From Gluconacetobacter azotocaptans (GTDB taxonomy: Bacteria > Pseudomonadota > Alphaproteobacteria > Acetobacterales > Acetobacteraceae), in NCBI RefSeq assembly GCF_014174355.1, contig NZ_JABEQF010000016.1, positions 24,246 through 88,245 on the forward strand: a stretch of DNA of 64,000 bases. The letters are read 5' to 3'. Made by a program: the position numbers and the translations under genes. How positions within the stretch are numbered: the stretch's first letter is position 1; each line of letters opens with the position of its first letter. A model generated the notes under the pieces. It had not been told where the DNA came from. It worked only from the letters and a program-made list of their open reading frames with translations, and did not search any database. Shown here piece after piece: positions 44,135-53,848 of this stretch.

Positions 44135-45316
44135 TCAGGACCTGTCGGTCGCCAGCAGCGTCGTCCGTCCGACATCGCGCAGGCTGCGCAGGATCTTGCC
44201 CGTCTCCGGATCCATGACCCACAGCCAGCCGTCTTCCGAAAGGACGAACAGCAGCGGCGCATTATCCTCGCTCACCCCCACGGCGTAGCCGGAGGTCGGC
44301 AGCGTGAAGCGGTTGACCAGCTGATGCGTCGCCGTATCCAGCACCCACAGTTCCGTGCCCGAACGTTTCTGCTCCCAGGGCGCCCCCTCGTGCATCAGCG
44401 CATAAAGCCGCTTGCTGCCCGGATGGAACGCGAACGGACGCCGCCCGCCCGGCCGCCAGGTGGTCTGCTCGGGCGAGGTCGTGGCGGGCGACAGTCCCGC
44501 CGCCTGCTGAAGCGACCACGCTTTTTCCAGTGTGCTCGGCGCGCCCAGGTGCACGGGATGGACCATGCCGTTGAAAGTGATGAACAGCGCCTGGCCGCCG
44601 GCACGGTCCACCGGGCTTTCCTCGAACACCGGGTCCTGCTGCGCGTCGAAGAATGGAATACGATCCGTGATCCGGCCGTGGCCGGATGCGTCGATCGCCA
44701 CATCCGCCAGCGCGCCGTCGGCGCAGAGCGTCGCAACCCCGGTCTTGCCATGGGGATAGATCAGCCCGCAGGCCGGAATTTCGGTAATGCCCAGCACATT
44801 GCGCTTCGCCAGGTCGATCGTGATGATCGAAGACGCCGGCTGCATGTTGTAGACATAGCCCCGCAGCCCGTCGGCGCTGGTCGAGAAATAAGGCGTCCGG
44901 CCCGACGCGATGAGACGCCCCGGCAGTTCGATGTCCTTGATCAGGTTCAGCGTGTGCCCGTCATAGACCGACAGCAGGTCCTGCCGCGTGCCGCGATTCA
45001 TGCGCGTCCATATCGTCTCTGACACGTAATATTCTTTGCCCTGCGGGGCCAGCGCGAAGCCCGCGGCCGGCGCGGCGTTGATCGTGCCGACGATCTTGGC
45101 GGTATCCCCGTCGATGATCGTGACCCCGCCCGCGCGCGTGCCGACATACAGCCAGTGCGGATTCGGCTTGGGCATGACCGCCGTGTTGCTTTCCTCCGTC
45201 TCCAGGATGGGCGGCGGCGCGGCAAGAGCCGTGCAGGGAAGCAGCGCGCCCAACAGGCCGCACAGCATCCTGCGCATCCGTCTCATGTCTCGTCCAACAT
45301 GATCTTGCCCGGGCAT
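44135..45316 (-). CDS. mauB: Amine dehydrogenase heavy subunit
   Basis: The protein of 393 residues has a signal peptide (MLCGLLGALLPCTALAA) and a seven-bladed beta-propeller with repeats such as WLYVGTRAGGVTIIDGDT, VYDGHTLNLIKDIELPGR and LWVMDPETGKILRSL. MPKPNPHWLYV and RPGGRRPFAFHPGSKRLYALMH are heavy-subunit blocks. The heavy subunit shapes the substrate channel of the alpha2beta2 enzyme. The ATG at 45316 has GGAGAG 4 bases upstream; 45286 would give a shorter, more normal signal. It is the first gene of the mauBEDA set and lies 135 bp after the response regulator gene. Confidence 0.88.
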   Translation of the reverse strand: MPGQDHVGRDMRRMRRMLCGLLGALLPCTALAAPPPILETEESNTAVMPKPNPHWLYVGTRAGGVTIIDGDTAKIVGTINAAPAAGFALAPQGKEYYVSETIWTRMNRGTRQDLLSVYDGHTLNLIKDIELPGRLIASGRTPYFSTSADGLRGYVYNMQPASSIITIDLAKRNVLGITEIPACGLIYPHGKTGVATLCADGALADVAIDASGHGRITDRIPFFDAQQDPVFEESPVDRAGGQALFITFNGMVHPVHLGAPSTLEKAWSLQQAAGLSPATTSPEQTTWRPGGRRPFAFHPGSKRLYALMHEGAPWEQKRSGTELWVLDTATHQLVNRFTLPTSGYAVGVSEDNAPLLFVLSEDGWLWVMDPETGKILRSLRDVGRTTLLATDRS

Positions 45317-45451
45317 GGCGCTCTCCGATGATGACATGGCGGGAGGCGGCAGGCGCGTCCCGTGGGGAATGTTCCGGCATCATCACTGTCCCGCGCCCGG
45401 GACGTCACTACGTCAAACACCGCAGATCGCCCCCCTCAGGGGCGTGGCGGA

Positions 45452-46378
45452 TCATTCATTCAGCGTCGTGACGGCGATCGCGGCGGCCGAGGCGCGGTTC
45501 TCGACGCCCAGCTTCGCGAAAATCTGTTCCAGATGCTTGTTCACCGTACGCGGACTGATGTTCAGGATCTCGCTGACATCGCGGTTGGGCTTGCCCCGGC
45601 TGATCCACAGCAGCACCTCCGCCTCGCGCGTGGTCAGATTGTGCCGACGCCCCAGCAGCCGCTCCTCCTCGCCCGGTCGCCGGAGCAGCAGCGTGACACA
45701 CATCGAGCCGTTATCCATCGTGCCGACGACGACGCATTCCAGCCGCCCTTCGGCAACATCCAGCGTCTGGCGCACGACAAGCGGCCGTTGCGTGCCCAGA
45801 TCGACCAGCACGTCGCCCAGCGGCGGGGGCAGGCGGTCATCCACCTGCCAACGGGGAAAGCAGCTTGTCAGCGCCGCCGCCGCTTCCGGCGTATGCCACA
45901 GCAGCACCCCCGCCGCGCTGACCCCGATCGTCGGACGACGCCCGAAATCGAGGGCCTGATGGCTGGCCCGTGCGGCGCGCGCGTTGCGCAGATGCACGCG
46001 CACCCGTGCGATCAGCTCATCCACCACCACGGGCTTGTGGACGTAATCCACCCCGCCGGCCTCCAGCCCGCGCACGACGTGTTCCGTCTCGGTCAGGCCC
46101 GTCATGAAGATGACCGGAACGTGGCCGAGCGCCGGATCCTTCTTGATGCGCCGCGTGGTCTCGAACCCGTCCATCCCGGGCATCATCGCGTCCATGAGGA
46201 TCAGGTCGGGAACCACGCCCTGCAGCAGTTCCAGCGTGGCATGGCCGTCGGGCGCGATCAGCACCGTCATGCCTTCACTCTCCAGCGCCCTGGTCACGAA
46301 CCGCAGCGACTGCGGCGTGTCGTCCACCACCAGCACGCATGGGCGATCGGCATCGAACAGCCTGTCAGGACTCGGCAT
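45452..46378 (-). CDS. Response regulator with LuxR-type DNA-binding domain
   Basis: This protein of 308 residues has a receiver domain with VLVVDDTPQSLRF, phosphoacceptor D63 in LILMDAMMPGMDG and VDYVHKPV. A middle region of about 90 residues follows, and then a LuxR helix-turn-helix (LTTREAEVLLWISRGKPNRDV, with ILNISPRTVNKHLEQIF). The middle part resembles a PAS/sensor-like insert. It is translationally coupled to the hybrid kinase by a 14-bp overlap and lies directly upstream of mauB. It is the best candidate regulator of the amine dehydrogenase/urea-transport array. Confidence 0.9.
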   Translation of the reverse strand: MPSPDRLFDADRPCVLVVDDTPQSLRFVTRALESEGMTVLIAPDGHATLELLQGVVPDLILMDAMMPGMDGFETTRRIKKDPALGHVPVIFMTGLTETEHVVRGLEAGGVDYVHKPVVVDELIARVRVHLRNARAARASHQALDFGRRPTIGVSAAGVLLWHTPEAAAALTSCFPRWQVDDRLPPPLGDVLVDLGTQRPLVVRQTLDVAEGRLECVVVGTMDNGSMCVTLLLRRPGEEERLLGRRHNLTTREAEVLLWISRGKPNRDVSEILNISPRTVNKHLEQIFAKLGVENRASAAAIAVTTLNE

Positions 46379-49300
46379 CGTCGATGATCCTTCCCACGCT
46401 CCGCAGGTCAAAATGCTCCAGATGTTCCGTCAGGGCGGCGATGAAGGCCGTGTCGCCGTCGGTTTCGGCCACCAGTTCGGCAACCAGCGCCTCGGCCGCG
46501 CGGACATGGCCCATGCGTGCCGCCCGGCGCAGTTCGCCCATCTGCCGCAGCAGCCCCGGCGAGGCCCCAGGCGGCGCCGTCTCGGGTTCGGGCGCCTCGG
46601 CATATGTCCATTGCAATGCCAGCACGCGCCCGATCATACCCAGAAGCACATCGACATCCACCGGTTTTGTGACGAAACCATCGTGCACGGCCAGCCCGTC
46701 GGCCCCGGCGCTGAATTCGGCCGCGTTCGCCGACACCATCACGATGCGCATCCCCGGACCGGCCAGCGCGCGCAGCCGCGATGCGATGATCCACCCATTG
46801 TCGCCGGGCATCTGAATATCCAGCAGCACCAGGTCGGGCGACAGGCGCGCCGCCCGTTCCAGCGCCTCCGCCCCGCTGGACACGCAATGGACCTGAAAAC
46901 CGAGAGGCGTGAGAAGCCCTTCCAGAAAGCCGCGCTGGCGCGGGTCGTCATCGACCGCCACCACCTGGCGGCGCTGCCCCTGATAGCCGACGATCCGGTC
47001 GCTGGAGGCGGGGCCGCCCACCTGATGGACGGCCGGCAGCATCAGCGACAACCGGAAGGTGCTGCCCACGCCCGGCGTGCTCTCGGCCGTGATGTCGCCG
47101 CCCAGGATGCGCGTCAGCACGCGCGTGATCGACAGCCCCAGCCCTATGCCCGGCTGGGGGTGGGTTTCCTCCTGGCGACCACGCTCGAACGGCTCGAAGA
47201 TCCGTTCGAGATCCTCGGGATGGATCCCGGTGCCGGTATCCGAAATCTCGATCCGGGCGACCTCGCTGCGATAGCGGACCGACAGGGTCGCGCCTCCCTG
47301 CCGGGTATATTTCACGGCGTTGGACAGCAGGTTGATCACGATCTGCCGGAAGCGCTTCTCGTCCGTCTTCACATGCGACGGCAGGCGGTCATGAATGACC
47401 AGGTCCAGCGACAGCCCCTTGGCTGCCGCCTGCATGCGGAACATCGTCACCAGATGTTGCAGCAGGGCCCGGATCGGGACGATATCCGAGCGCACCTCCA
47501 CCACCCCGCTCTCGACCCGCGAGATATCGAGAAGCCCCTCCACCAGGTTCGTCAGATGCTCGGCGGATTGGCGGATCACCCCGCCGACCTCCACCGGCGC
47601 GACGGCGCCCCCGCGCTCGAGAAGCTGCGCGTAGCCGTAGATCGCATTCAGGGGCGAGCGGATCTCGTGGCTGACCGCCACCAGGTAGCGGGTCTTGGCC
47701 GCGTTGGCGGCCTCGGCGGCGTCGCGCGCCTTCTGCAGCGCCGCATCCGTCAGGATGTGGGCGGCGACCTCCTGGCGAAGCATCGCGGTCTGCTGCCGGG
47801 TCTCGCGCTCGGCCGTGCGCCGGCTGTTGTGCGCCAGAACGAACAGCCACGCCACGATGCCCGCCGGCACCTCCAGCGCCGCGAAGATCTGCTCCAGGTC
47901 CCGCCGCAATGCATCGGACGCGCCCTCGCCGACCATGATCCAGTAGAATACGACGCCCAGAATCGCGTTGAAGCCCAGCATGATGACAAGGAAATGCGCC
48001 ACGCTGCCGTCGAGATGGCGCCCGCTCCCCCCGGGCAGCAGGCGGCGCAGCAGGTCGCGGGCCTGCTGGACGATGTCGCTGTTGTCCTTGCACTGGTCGT
48101 GGCAGCGGCTTTCCAGCGTGCAGCACAGCGAGCACACCGCCCCGCGATGGAACGGGCAGGACACGATGTCGGCTGCCTCGTAGACCATGTCGCACACCGT
48201 GCAGCGCAGGTCCGACGGGTACGCCTGGGGCGGACGGGCGATGTAGAAGCGCCCGCGGGTGGCCAGGGCGATCGCCGGCGCCGAAACGAACGCCACGGTC
48301 AGCCCCAGCAGCGGCGCGAACGCCTGCGCGGTCTCGCCCAGCACCCCCGTCAGGGCCGAGGACGAGGTGATGAGGGACAGCGCCATCGCCCCCACTCCCA
48401 CCGGGTTCACGTCGTACAGATAGGCCCGGCGGAATTCCACGCCCCTGGGGCTCAGGCCCAGCGGCTTCGAAACCATGAGGTCGGCGGACAGGGCGCCGAT
48501 CCAGCCGGAGGCGAGATTCGCATACAGGGCCAGCAGCGTGGCCATGGTGCGCAAAATCCCCGCCTCCATGATCAGCAGGGCAAGCACCGCATTGAACACC
48601 AGCCACACCACCCGGCCGGGATGGGCATGCGTCAGCCGCGCGAAGAAATTCGACCAGGCGATCGACCCCGCATAAACATTGGTCACGTTGATCTTCATCT
48701 GGCAGGCCACGACAAAGACCAGCATCAGGGCCAGCGCGACATTCGGCCGCCCTGTCACCTCGCCGAACATGACTGCATACATCGCGGGCGGACTGTCGGC
48801 CTGGGCCAGGCCGATATGATGGGCCAGTGCGAACACCATCAGAAACGAGCCGGCCGCCAGCTTCAACCCGCCGATCACCCCCCATCCCGGGCCCCCCGAC
48901 AGAACGGCCGCCCACCATCGCAGGTCGAAACCCCGCGACGGCCGGCGGAGAAAGCGCAGATAGTCCGCCTGCTCGCCGATCTGCGGCAGAAGCGACAGGA
49001 TGGTCGAAAGGGCCAGCCCGAACAGGATGAGGTTTCCGCTGCCGCTGCCCAGCCCGCCCGGCGCATGCGCCCAGGCCGCGACCGCCGCGGGCTCGGACAT
49101 CAGGACATAGGCCAGCGGGCCGAATTGCAGGACAAGCCATATCGGCTGCGTCACAAGCTGCATCCGGGTAATGGCCTTCATGCCGTACAGGGCGATGGGC
49201 ACCACGCCCAGCGCGCTGATGACGTAGGCCAGCCAGATCGGCACACCGGTCGCCAGACTGATCGCGAACGCCATGATGCTCGCCTCGACCGCGAACAGCA

Positions 49301-49718
49301 GGAAGGTGAAGCTGGCGTAGATCAGCGAGGTCACCGTGGACCCCAGATAGCCGAACCCCGCGCCGCGCGTCAGCAGGTCCACATCCAGCCCCTCGCGGGC
49401 GGCGCAAATGGCGATCGGCGCGCCGATCACCAGAAAGATCACCGTCGCGACCACGATGGCCGTCATCGCGTTGACGAAGCCGAACTGCAGCGTGATCGTC
49501 CCGCCGATCGCCTCGCAGGCAAGGAAACTGGCGGCCCCAAGCGCGGTATTGGCGATCGTCCAGTGGCTCCAGCGCCGCCCGCGCGACGCGGTATGGCGCA
49601 GCGCGTAATCCTCCAGCGTCTGGGTATTGACCCACTGGTTGTACGTCCGGCGTTCCGGCTGGACCGGTCCGCTGGCTCCGCCGTCGGTGCGGCGCGATGA
49701 GGGAACGGCCTTCTTCAT
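46365..49718 (-). CDS. NCS1 permease-fused hybrid sensor histidine kinase
   Basis: The 1117-residue protein (counted from ATG 49718) has four parts. Residues 30-495 are a cytosine/purine/uracil/allantoin (NCS1) type permease. Residues 505-543 are Cys-rich (RCTVCDMVYE, SCPFHRGAVCSLCC, SRCHDQC). Two further helices are near 575-596 and 617-630. The histidine kinase follows with H684 in VSHEIRSPLN, N-box INLLSNAVKYT, DTGTG and GIGLGLSI. A receiver has D967 in LLDIQMP. A C-terminal helical tail of about 65 residues is unassigned. Transporter-fused kinases couple solute binding to signalling. The partner regulator follows. The ligand may be a ureide or purine-like compound. Confidence 0.87.
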   Translation of the reverse strand: MKKAVPSSRRTDGGASGPVQPERRTYNQWVNTQTLEDYALRHTASRGRRWSHWTIANTALGAASFLACEAIGGTITLQFGFVNAMTAIVVATVIFLVIGAPIAICAAREGLDVDLLTRGAGFGYLGSTVTSLIYASFTFLLFAVEASIMAFAISLATGVPIWLAYVISALGVVPIALYGMKAITRMQLVTQPIWLVLQFGPLAYVLMSEPAAVAAWAHAPGGLGSGSGNLILFGLALSTILSLLPQIGEQADYLRFLRRPSRGFDLRWWAAVLSGGPGWGVIGGLKLAAGSFLMVFALAHHIGLAQADSPPAMYAVMFGEVTGRPNVALALMLVFVVACQMKINVTNVYAGSIAWSNFFARLTHAHPGRVVWLVFNAVLALLIMEAGILRTMATLLALYANLASGWIGALSADLMVSKPLGLSPRGVEFRRAYLYDVNPVGVGAMALSLITSSSALTGVLGETAQAFAPLLGLTVAFVSAPAIALATRGRFYIARPPQAYPSDLRCTVCDMVYEAADIVSCPFHRGAVCSLCCTLESRCHDQCKDNSDIVQQARDLLRRLLPGGSGRHLDGSVAHFLVIMLGFNAILGVVFYWIMVGEGASDALRRDLEQIFAALEVPAGIVAWLFVLAHNSRRTAERETRQQTAMLRQEVAAHILTDAALQKARDAAEAANAAKTRYLVAVSHEIRSPLNAIYGYAQLLERGGAVAPVEVGGVIRQSAEHLTNLVEGLLDISRVESGVVEVRSDIVPIRALLQHLVTMFRMQAAAKGLSLDLVIHDRLPSHVKTDEKRFRQIVINLLSNAVKYTRQGGATLSVRYRSEVARIEISDTGTGIHPEDLERIFEPFERGRQEETHPQPGIGLGLSITRVLTRILGGDITAESTPGVGSTFRLSLMLPAVHQVGGPASSDRIVGYQGQRRQVVAVDDDPRQRGFLEGLLTPLGFQVHCVSSGAEALERAARLSPDLVLLDIQMPGDNGWIIASRLRALAGPGMRIVMVSANAAEFSAGADGLAVHDGFVTKPVDVDVLLGMIGRVLALQWTYAEAPEPETAPPGASPGLLRQMGELRRAARMGHVRAAEALVAELVAETDGDTAFIAALTEHLEHFDLRSVGRIIDDAES

Positions 49719-49930
49719 GACACGGCGATGATACAGGCGCGCCACGCCCGCCGCCAGAGATCGCGCACGTCCGGCGGGCAGGGAAAGTTACGTCAAATGA
49801 CCCATATCAGTCTCGCAACGAAATGCCTAAAGGGTGAAACTGAACAGGAAGGAGCAGATTCCCCTTCCGCCAAGAAACCCGCCCGCGCAGGCGGCTCACG
49901 CGACGACGACCCGATGCTCTGGAGGAATGT

Positions 49931-52456
49931 ATGAGAGGCCTTTCGGCGAAAAGAACCCGGCTGCTTTGCGCCACGATCCTGATGAACTGCGCCCCCATGG
50001 GCCTCATCATCGCGGCGTCGCCGGCCGATGCCGCCGATGCCGCCGACGCCGCGTCCATGGACCCGGCAAAGGCGCGCCAGGGAGCGGGCAAGAAAGCCGC
50101 CACGCCGAAAGCTGCCCCCGCCCCGGCCGTGGTGGCCCAGGCGGCACCCGCGACCGGCGCGGCATCGGTCCCGCGTCCCGCCGCGACGCCCGCGGCCTCC
50201 GGACAGGGCGAGCAGGTGTACGTCACCGCCACCCGCCGCCGCACGCGCCTGGAAGATTCGCCGATCAATATCTCGGTGCTCGACAGCAAGACGCTTCAGG
50301 CCGAGCGCATCACCGACATCAAGCAGTTCAGCGCCTTCGTGCCCGGCCTGACCGTCACCGACACCGGCCCGGGCAACACCGGCAACATCATCATGCGCGG
50401 CCTGTCCTCGGGCAACACCAGCACGACCGGCAATTTCAGCAACAATGCCGTCGGCGTCTATCTGGGCGAGGTCCCGCTCTATACCGACTTCAAGCTGATC
50501 GACATCAACCGTGTCGAAGTGCTGCAGGGCCCGCAGGGCACGCTGTATGGTCTGGGCACGCTGGCCGGCGCCGTCCGCTACATGCCCAACCGGCCGGACA
50601 CCGAAAAATGGTCCGCGGACATCGACGGCAAGACCTTCGGCATGGCGCACAGCAGCGATCCGGGCGGCGAGATCAACGGCACGTTCAACATCCCGATCCT
50701 GAAGGATCACATCGCCTTCCGTACGGTCATCGGCTACTACAACGATCCGGGCTGGATCGATTACAACCATGTGCTGAAGGAGCCGGGGGTTTCCAACCCG
50801 CAGCCGGGCGATGAATCCTTCGGCACGCCCGCCCAGCAGCGCGAGAATTTCAACCGCTACAAGGACGTCAACTACGACCACACCTTCACGACGCGCAACC
50901 AGCTGCTGCTGCAGCTCAACCCCAACGTCAAGGCCTACCTGACGTACGCCCATCAGGAAACGAAGACCGCCGGCCAGCAGGCCAACGGCGCGGGCGTGAT
51001 GGGCACGGGTCATGACGAAGGGCCGTGGCGCTATCTCGAGCCGGTCGACCGCACGTCGGATCTCTACAGCGGCGAACTCAATTTCAACATTCCCGGCATC
51101 ATGCAGATCGTCAGCACGACGGCCTACACGCAACAGGTCAACAACCAGACCGAAGACAACACCGACCTGCTGCTCGACCTCGATTACGGCTACCAGGCTT
51201 TCCCGAACTTCTCGTCCTACGCGAAGAACCATCGCAAGTACCGGCAGTTCAACGAGGAACTGCGCCTGGTCTCCACGCACAAGGGGCCGTTCAACTGGGT
51301 GGTCGGCGGCTTCTACAACCAGCTCAAGACGTCCTATCTGCGCCATGAATACGTGCCGGGCTATTCGGAATGGGCCGGCTACGACCGTCCGGACGAGCTG
51401 GAATACGCGTCGTTCGTCTACACCACGACGACCGAGAAGGCCGTCTATGGTGAAGGCACGCTGCATCTGCTGAAAAACCTGCAGGTCACCGGCGGCATCC
51501 GCTATTTCGATTATGACGCCACGGTCGACGGCGGCACGGCCCTGCCGCTGTTCCAGGCCTATCCCAACGTCAATTACAACGAACAGCGCGGTGCGACGGG
51601 CGCGGACGGCGTCATCTGGAAGGCGAACATCTCCTATCGCTTCAACCCCAACGTCATGGCCTATTTCACCTACAGCACCGGCTATCGCGTCGGCGGCGTC
51701 AACCGCGTCGCCCCCTGCACGCTGCCCGTCGATCCCAGCTCGCAGCATGCCTGTGCCCTGCCGAACGAGATGAGCTTCCAGCCGGACCGGACCCGCAACG
51801 AGGAACTGGGCGTCCGCGCCAACTTCTTCCATCACCGGGTCATGATGACGCTGGCGGGCTTCCATATCGACTGGCTGGACGTGCAGGTGCCCAGCCGCAC
51901 GAAATACGGCAATGTCGGCATCACCGCCAACGGCGCGCAGGCCGTCTCGCAGGGCTTCGACGCCACCGCCAGCTGGAAGGTCACCCCGAACTTCTCGCTG
52001 ACCGCGACCTATTCCTATACCGACGCGCACCTGACCCGAACCACGCCGGACCTGGTGAACGGCCTCTACACCGCCTATGCTGGCGACCGCCTGCCGGGCT
52101 CGATGAAGAATTCGGGCAGCCTGATCGCCAATTACGTCATCCCGCTCAAGAACGAACGCAACATCGTCCTCAACTGGGCCACGACCTATAACGGCAGCAT
52201 CTATTCGCACGTCGGCCTGCGCGGCTATGGCGAGAAGATCCCCAGCTACGTCACCCATCGCGCGTCGGTTACGTACAACACGAAGAAATGGAGCCTGGAT
52301 TTCTTCATCAACAACATCTTCGACCAGTACGCCGTCACCGCCGTCAGCAACGATTACGGCTCGGTCCGCTCGCGTGACGGCGTGGTGGAACGCTACTATG
52401 CCTATGGCATGCTGACGCCGCGCACCTTCGGCATGGAAGGACATATCCACTTCTGA
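49931..52456 (+). CDS. TonB-dependent outer-membrane receptor
   Basis: The protein of 841 residues has a signal peptide (TRLLCATILMNCAPMGLI and on), an Ala/Pro-rich linker, the TonB-box region VYVTATRRRTRLEDSPINIS and a plug (AFVPGLTVTDTGPGNTGNIIMRG in parts). The barrel ends in GMEGHIHF, with the typical terminal phenylalanine. VLQGPQGTLYGLGTLAGAV is the plug signature. It imports an unknown solute. It is divergent from the permease-kinase gene (213 bp between starts) and convergent with the urease operon. Nickel or a nitrogen compound are plausible substrates by location only. Confidence 0.88.
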   Translation: MRGLSAKRTRLLCATILMNCAPMGLIIAASPADAADAADAASMDPAKARQGAGKKAATPKAAPAPAVVAQAAPATGAASVPRPAATPAASGQGEQVYVTATRRRTRLEDSPINISVLDSKTLQAERITDIKQFSAFVPGLTVTDTGPGNTGNIIMRGLSSGNTSTTGNFSNNAVGVYLGEVPLYTDFKLIDINRVEVLQGPQGTLYGLGTLAGAVRYMPNRPDTEKWSADIDGKTFGMAHSSDPGGEINGTFNIPILKDHIAFRTVIGYYNDPGWIDYNHVLKEPGVSNPQPGDESFGTPAQQRENFNRYKDVNYDHTFTTRNQLLLQLNPNVKAYLTYAHQETKTAGQQANGAGVMGTGHDEGPWRYLEPVDRTSDLYSGELNFNIPGIMQIVSTTAYTQQVNNQTEDNTDLLLDLDYGYQAFPNFSSYAKNHRKYRQFNEELRLVSTHKGPFNWVVGGFYNQLKTSYLRHEYVPGYSEWAGYDRPDELEYASFVYTTTTEKAVYGEGTLHLLKNLQVTGGIRYFDYDATVDGGTALPLFQAYPNVNYNEQRGATGADGVIWKANISYRFNPNVMAYFTYSTGYRVGGVNRVAPCTLPVDPSSQHACALPNEMSFQPDRTRNEELGVRANFFHHRVMMTLAGFHIDWLDVQVPSRTKYGNVGITANGAQAVSQGFDATASWKVTPNFSLTATYSYTDAHLTRTTPDLVNGLYTAYAGDRLPGSMKNSGSLIANYVIPLKNERNIVLNWATTYNGSIYSHVGLRGYGEKIPSYVTHRASVTYNTKKWSLDFFINNIFDQYAVTAVSNDYGSVRSRDGVVERYYAYGMLTPRTFGMEGHIHF

Positions 52457-52484
52457 CGGGAAACATCCCGATCGCGCCCGCCAG

Positions 52485-52516
52485 GGGCCGCCCGGATCAC
52501 GGGCGGCCCTTTTTTT
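52485..52516. terminator. Rho-independent terminator, receptor gene
   Basis: GGGCCGCCCG (52485-52494) and CGGGCGGCCC (52500-52509) form a perfect 10-bp stem with a 5-base loop, followed by seven T (52510-52516). It ends the plus-strand receptor transcript 28 bp after the stop codon. It faces the ureG end on the minus strand. Confidence 0.9.
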
Positions 52517-52529
52517 ATGAGGGGGACGT

Positions 52530-53153
52530 TCAGTCGGCGCGCAGGCCGCCTTCCTCGATAATGAAGCGGGCGATGCGCTCCACCCCCTCGCCCGCACGGA
52601 TATTGGCGAAGACGAAGGGCCGCTGGCCGCGCATCCGGCGGCTGTCGCGATCCATCACCCCCAGGTCGGCCCCCACATGGGGGGCAAGGTCGATCTTGTT
52701 GATGACCAGCAGATCGCTGCGGGTGATGCCCGGCCCGCCCTTGCGGGGGATCTTGTCGCCCGCCGAAACGTCGATGACATAGATCGTCAGGTCGGCCAGT
52801 TCGGGGCTGAAGGTCGCGGCCAGATTGTCCCCGCCGCTTTCCACAAGCACCAGGTCCAGCGCCGGAAATCGCGCGCACAGATCCTCGATCCCCGCCAGAT
52901 TGATGCTCGCGTCCTCGCGGATCGCGGTATGGGGGCACCCGCCCGTCTCGATTCCCATGATCCGCTCCGGCGGCAGCGAACCCGCCCGCGTCAGGAATTC
53001 CGCATCCTCGCGGGTATAGATGTCATTGGTCAGGGCCGCGATGTCATAGCGATCGCGGAAATGGCGGCACAGCGCATCCATCAGCGCCGTCTTGCCCGTC
53101 CCCACGGGGCCACCGATTCCGACGCGGAGAGGGCCGCGATAGCTGTCCGTCAT
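52530..53153 (-). CDS. ureG: Urease accessory GTPase UreG
   Basis: The 207-residue protein has the P-loop [17 protein letters not shown], the nickel-binding [13 protein letters not shown] (CPH motif), [21 protein letters not shown] and the NKID guanine motif. It hydrolyses GTP while nickel is inserted into urease with UreD, UreF and UreE. Its ATG overlaps the ureF stop (ATGA at 53150-53153). It is the last gene of the urease operon. Confidence 0.96.
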   Translation of the reverse strand: MTDSYRGPLRVGIGGPVGTGKTALMDALCRHFRDRYDIAALTNDIYTREDAEFLTRAGSLPPERIMGIETGGCPHTAIREDASINLAGIEDLCARFPALDLVLVESGGDNLAATFSPELADLTIYVIDVSAGDKIPRKGGPGITRSDLLVINKIDLAPHVGADLGVMDRDSRRMRGQRPFVFANIRAGEGVERIARFIIEEGGLRAD

Positions 53154-53848
53154 GTGCGAAAAAGCCTCGTTTCCTGTGTTTCATGATGCATGGCCGCCAG
53201 ATCCGCGCGAAAGCACAGCCCGCCCAGATCGGCGATGCCCTGTCCCTGTGCCGCGGCAACGGCCGCCGCGATCGGCCGTTCGAGCGCCGCCAGCGCGCGC
53301 AGCGCGTCGGTCTGCCCCAGCGGCACCAGCCGCACCGCCGCCGAGACCAGCCCCGCCGTCACGGCGGTGGCGCTGGCGACCAGCGTATGGCGCTCCCCGG
53401 CCCCGCAGGTGCCCAGGGCCGCGCCATGCGCCACCGGCAGCGGCCAGGCGACGCCCGGCGTGCCGCGTCCGGCAATCTCCACCCCCCAGACCGCGACACC
53501 GCGCAGAAAGGCCTCGCCCTGGCGCGTCGTTTCCTCCCACCGCTCCCGCGACGACGCCAGCGCGCAGCCGATCCGGGCCAGCGACACCAGTTCCTCTCCA
53601 TCGCGCGCCTGCCAGGCGGCGCGGGCCAGGATCAGGTCGTTGCGCAGGCTGCCGCAGGACAGCAGATCGCCGATCCACGCCACCAGCGTCGCCACGTCCG
53701 TGACGTCCCCCGCCTGGACGGCCCATTCCAGGCCGTGGCTGTAGGCGAACCCCCCGGTGGGAAAGGCGGGCGACAGCCAGTTCAGCAGCCGCGCGAGCGT
53801 CGGATCGTCCACCGGCGCGTCAGGAGTGGGAATGCGGGCCGTGCCCAT
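53150..53848 (-). CDS. ureF: Urease accessory protein UreF
   Basis: The protein of 232 residues (from ATG 53848) has [22 protein letters not shown] near residues 21-42, the conserved UreF beginning, followed by helical Ala/Arg-rich segments. UreF acts with UreD and UreG in nickel incorporation. The frame is open to 54031, but that part lies inside the His-rich tail of ureE in another frame, so the start at 53848 is chosen; 53863 is possible. It overlaps ureE by 29 bp and ureG by 4 bp. Confidence 0.92.
   Translation of the reverse strand: MGTARIPTPDAPVDDPTLARLLNWLSPAFPTGGFAYSHGLEWAVQAGDVTDVATLVAWIGDLLSCGSLRNDLILARAAWQARDGEELVSLARIGCALASSRERWEETTRQGEAFLRGVAVWGVEIAGRGTPGVAWPLPVAHGAALGTCGAGERHTLVASATAVTAGLVSAAVRLVPLGQTDALRALAALERPIAAAVAAAQGQGIADLGGLCFRADLAAMHHETQETRLFRT

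Noticed and set aside
46104..49700. Very long plus-strand frame opposite the hybrid kinase
   Set aside because: Arg/His/Gln-rich translation with no domains. It is the antisense shadow of a strongly recognisable kinase gene.
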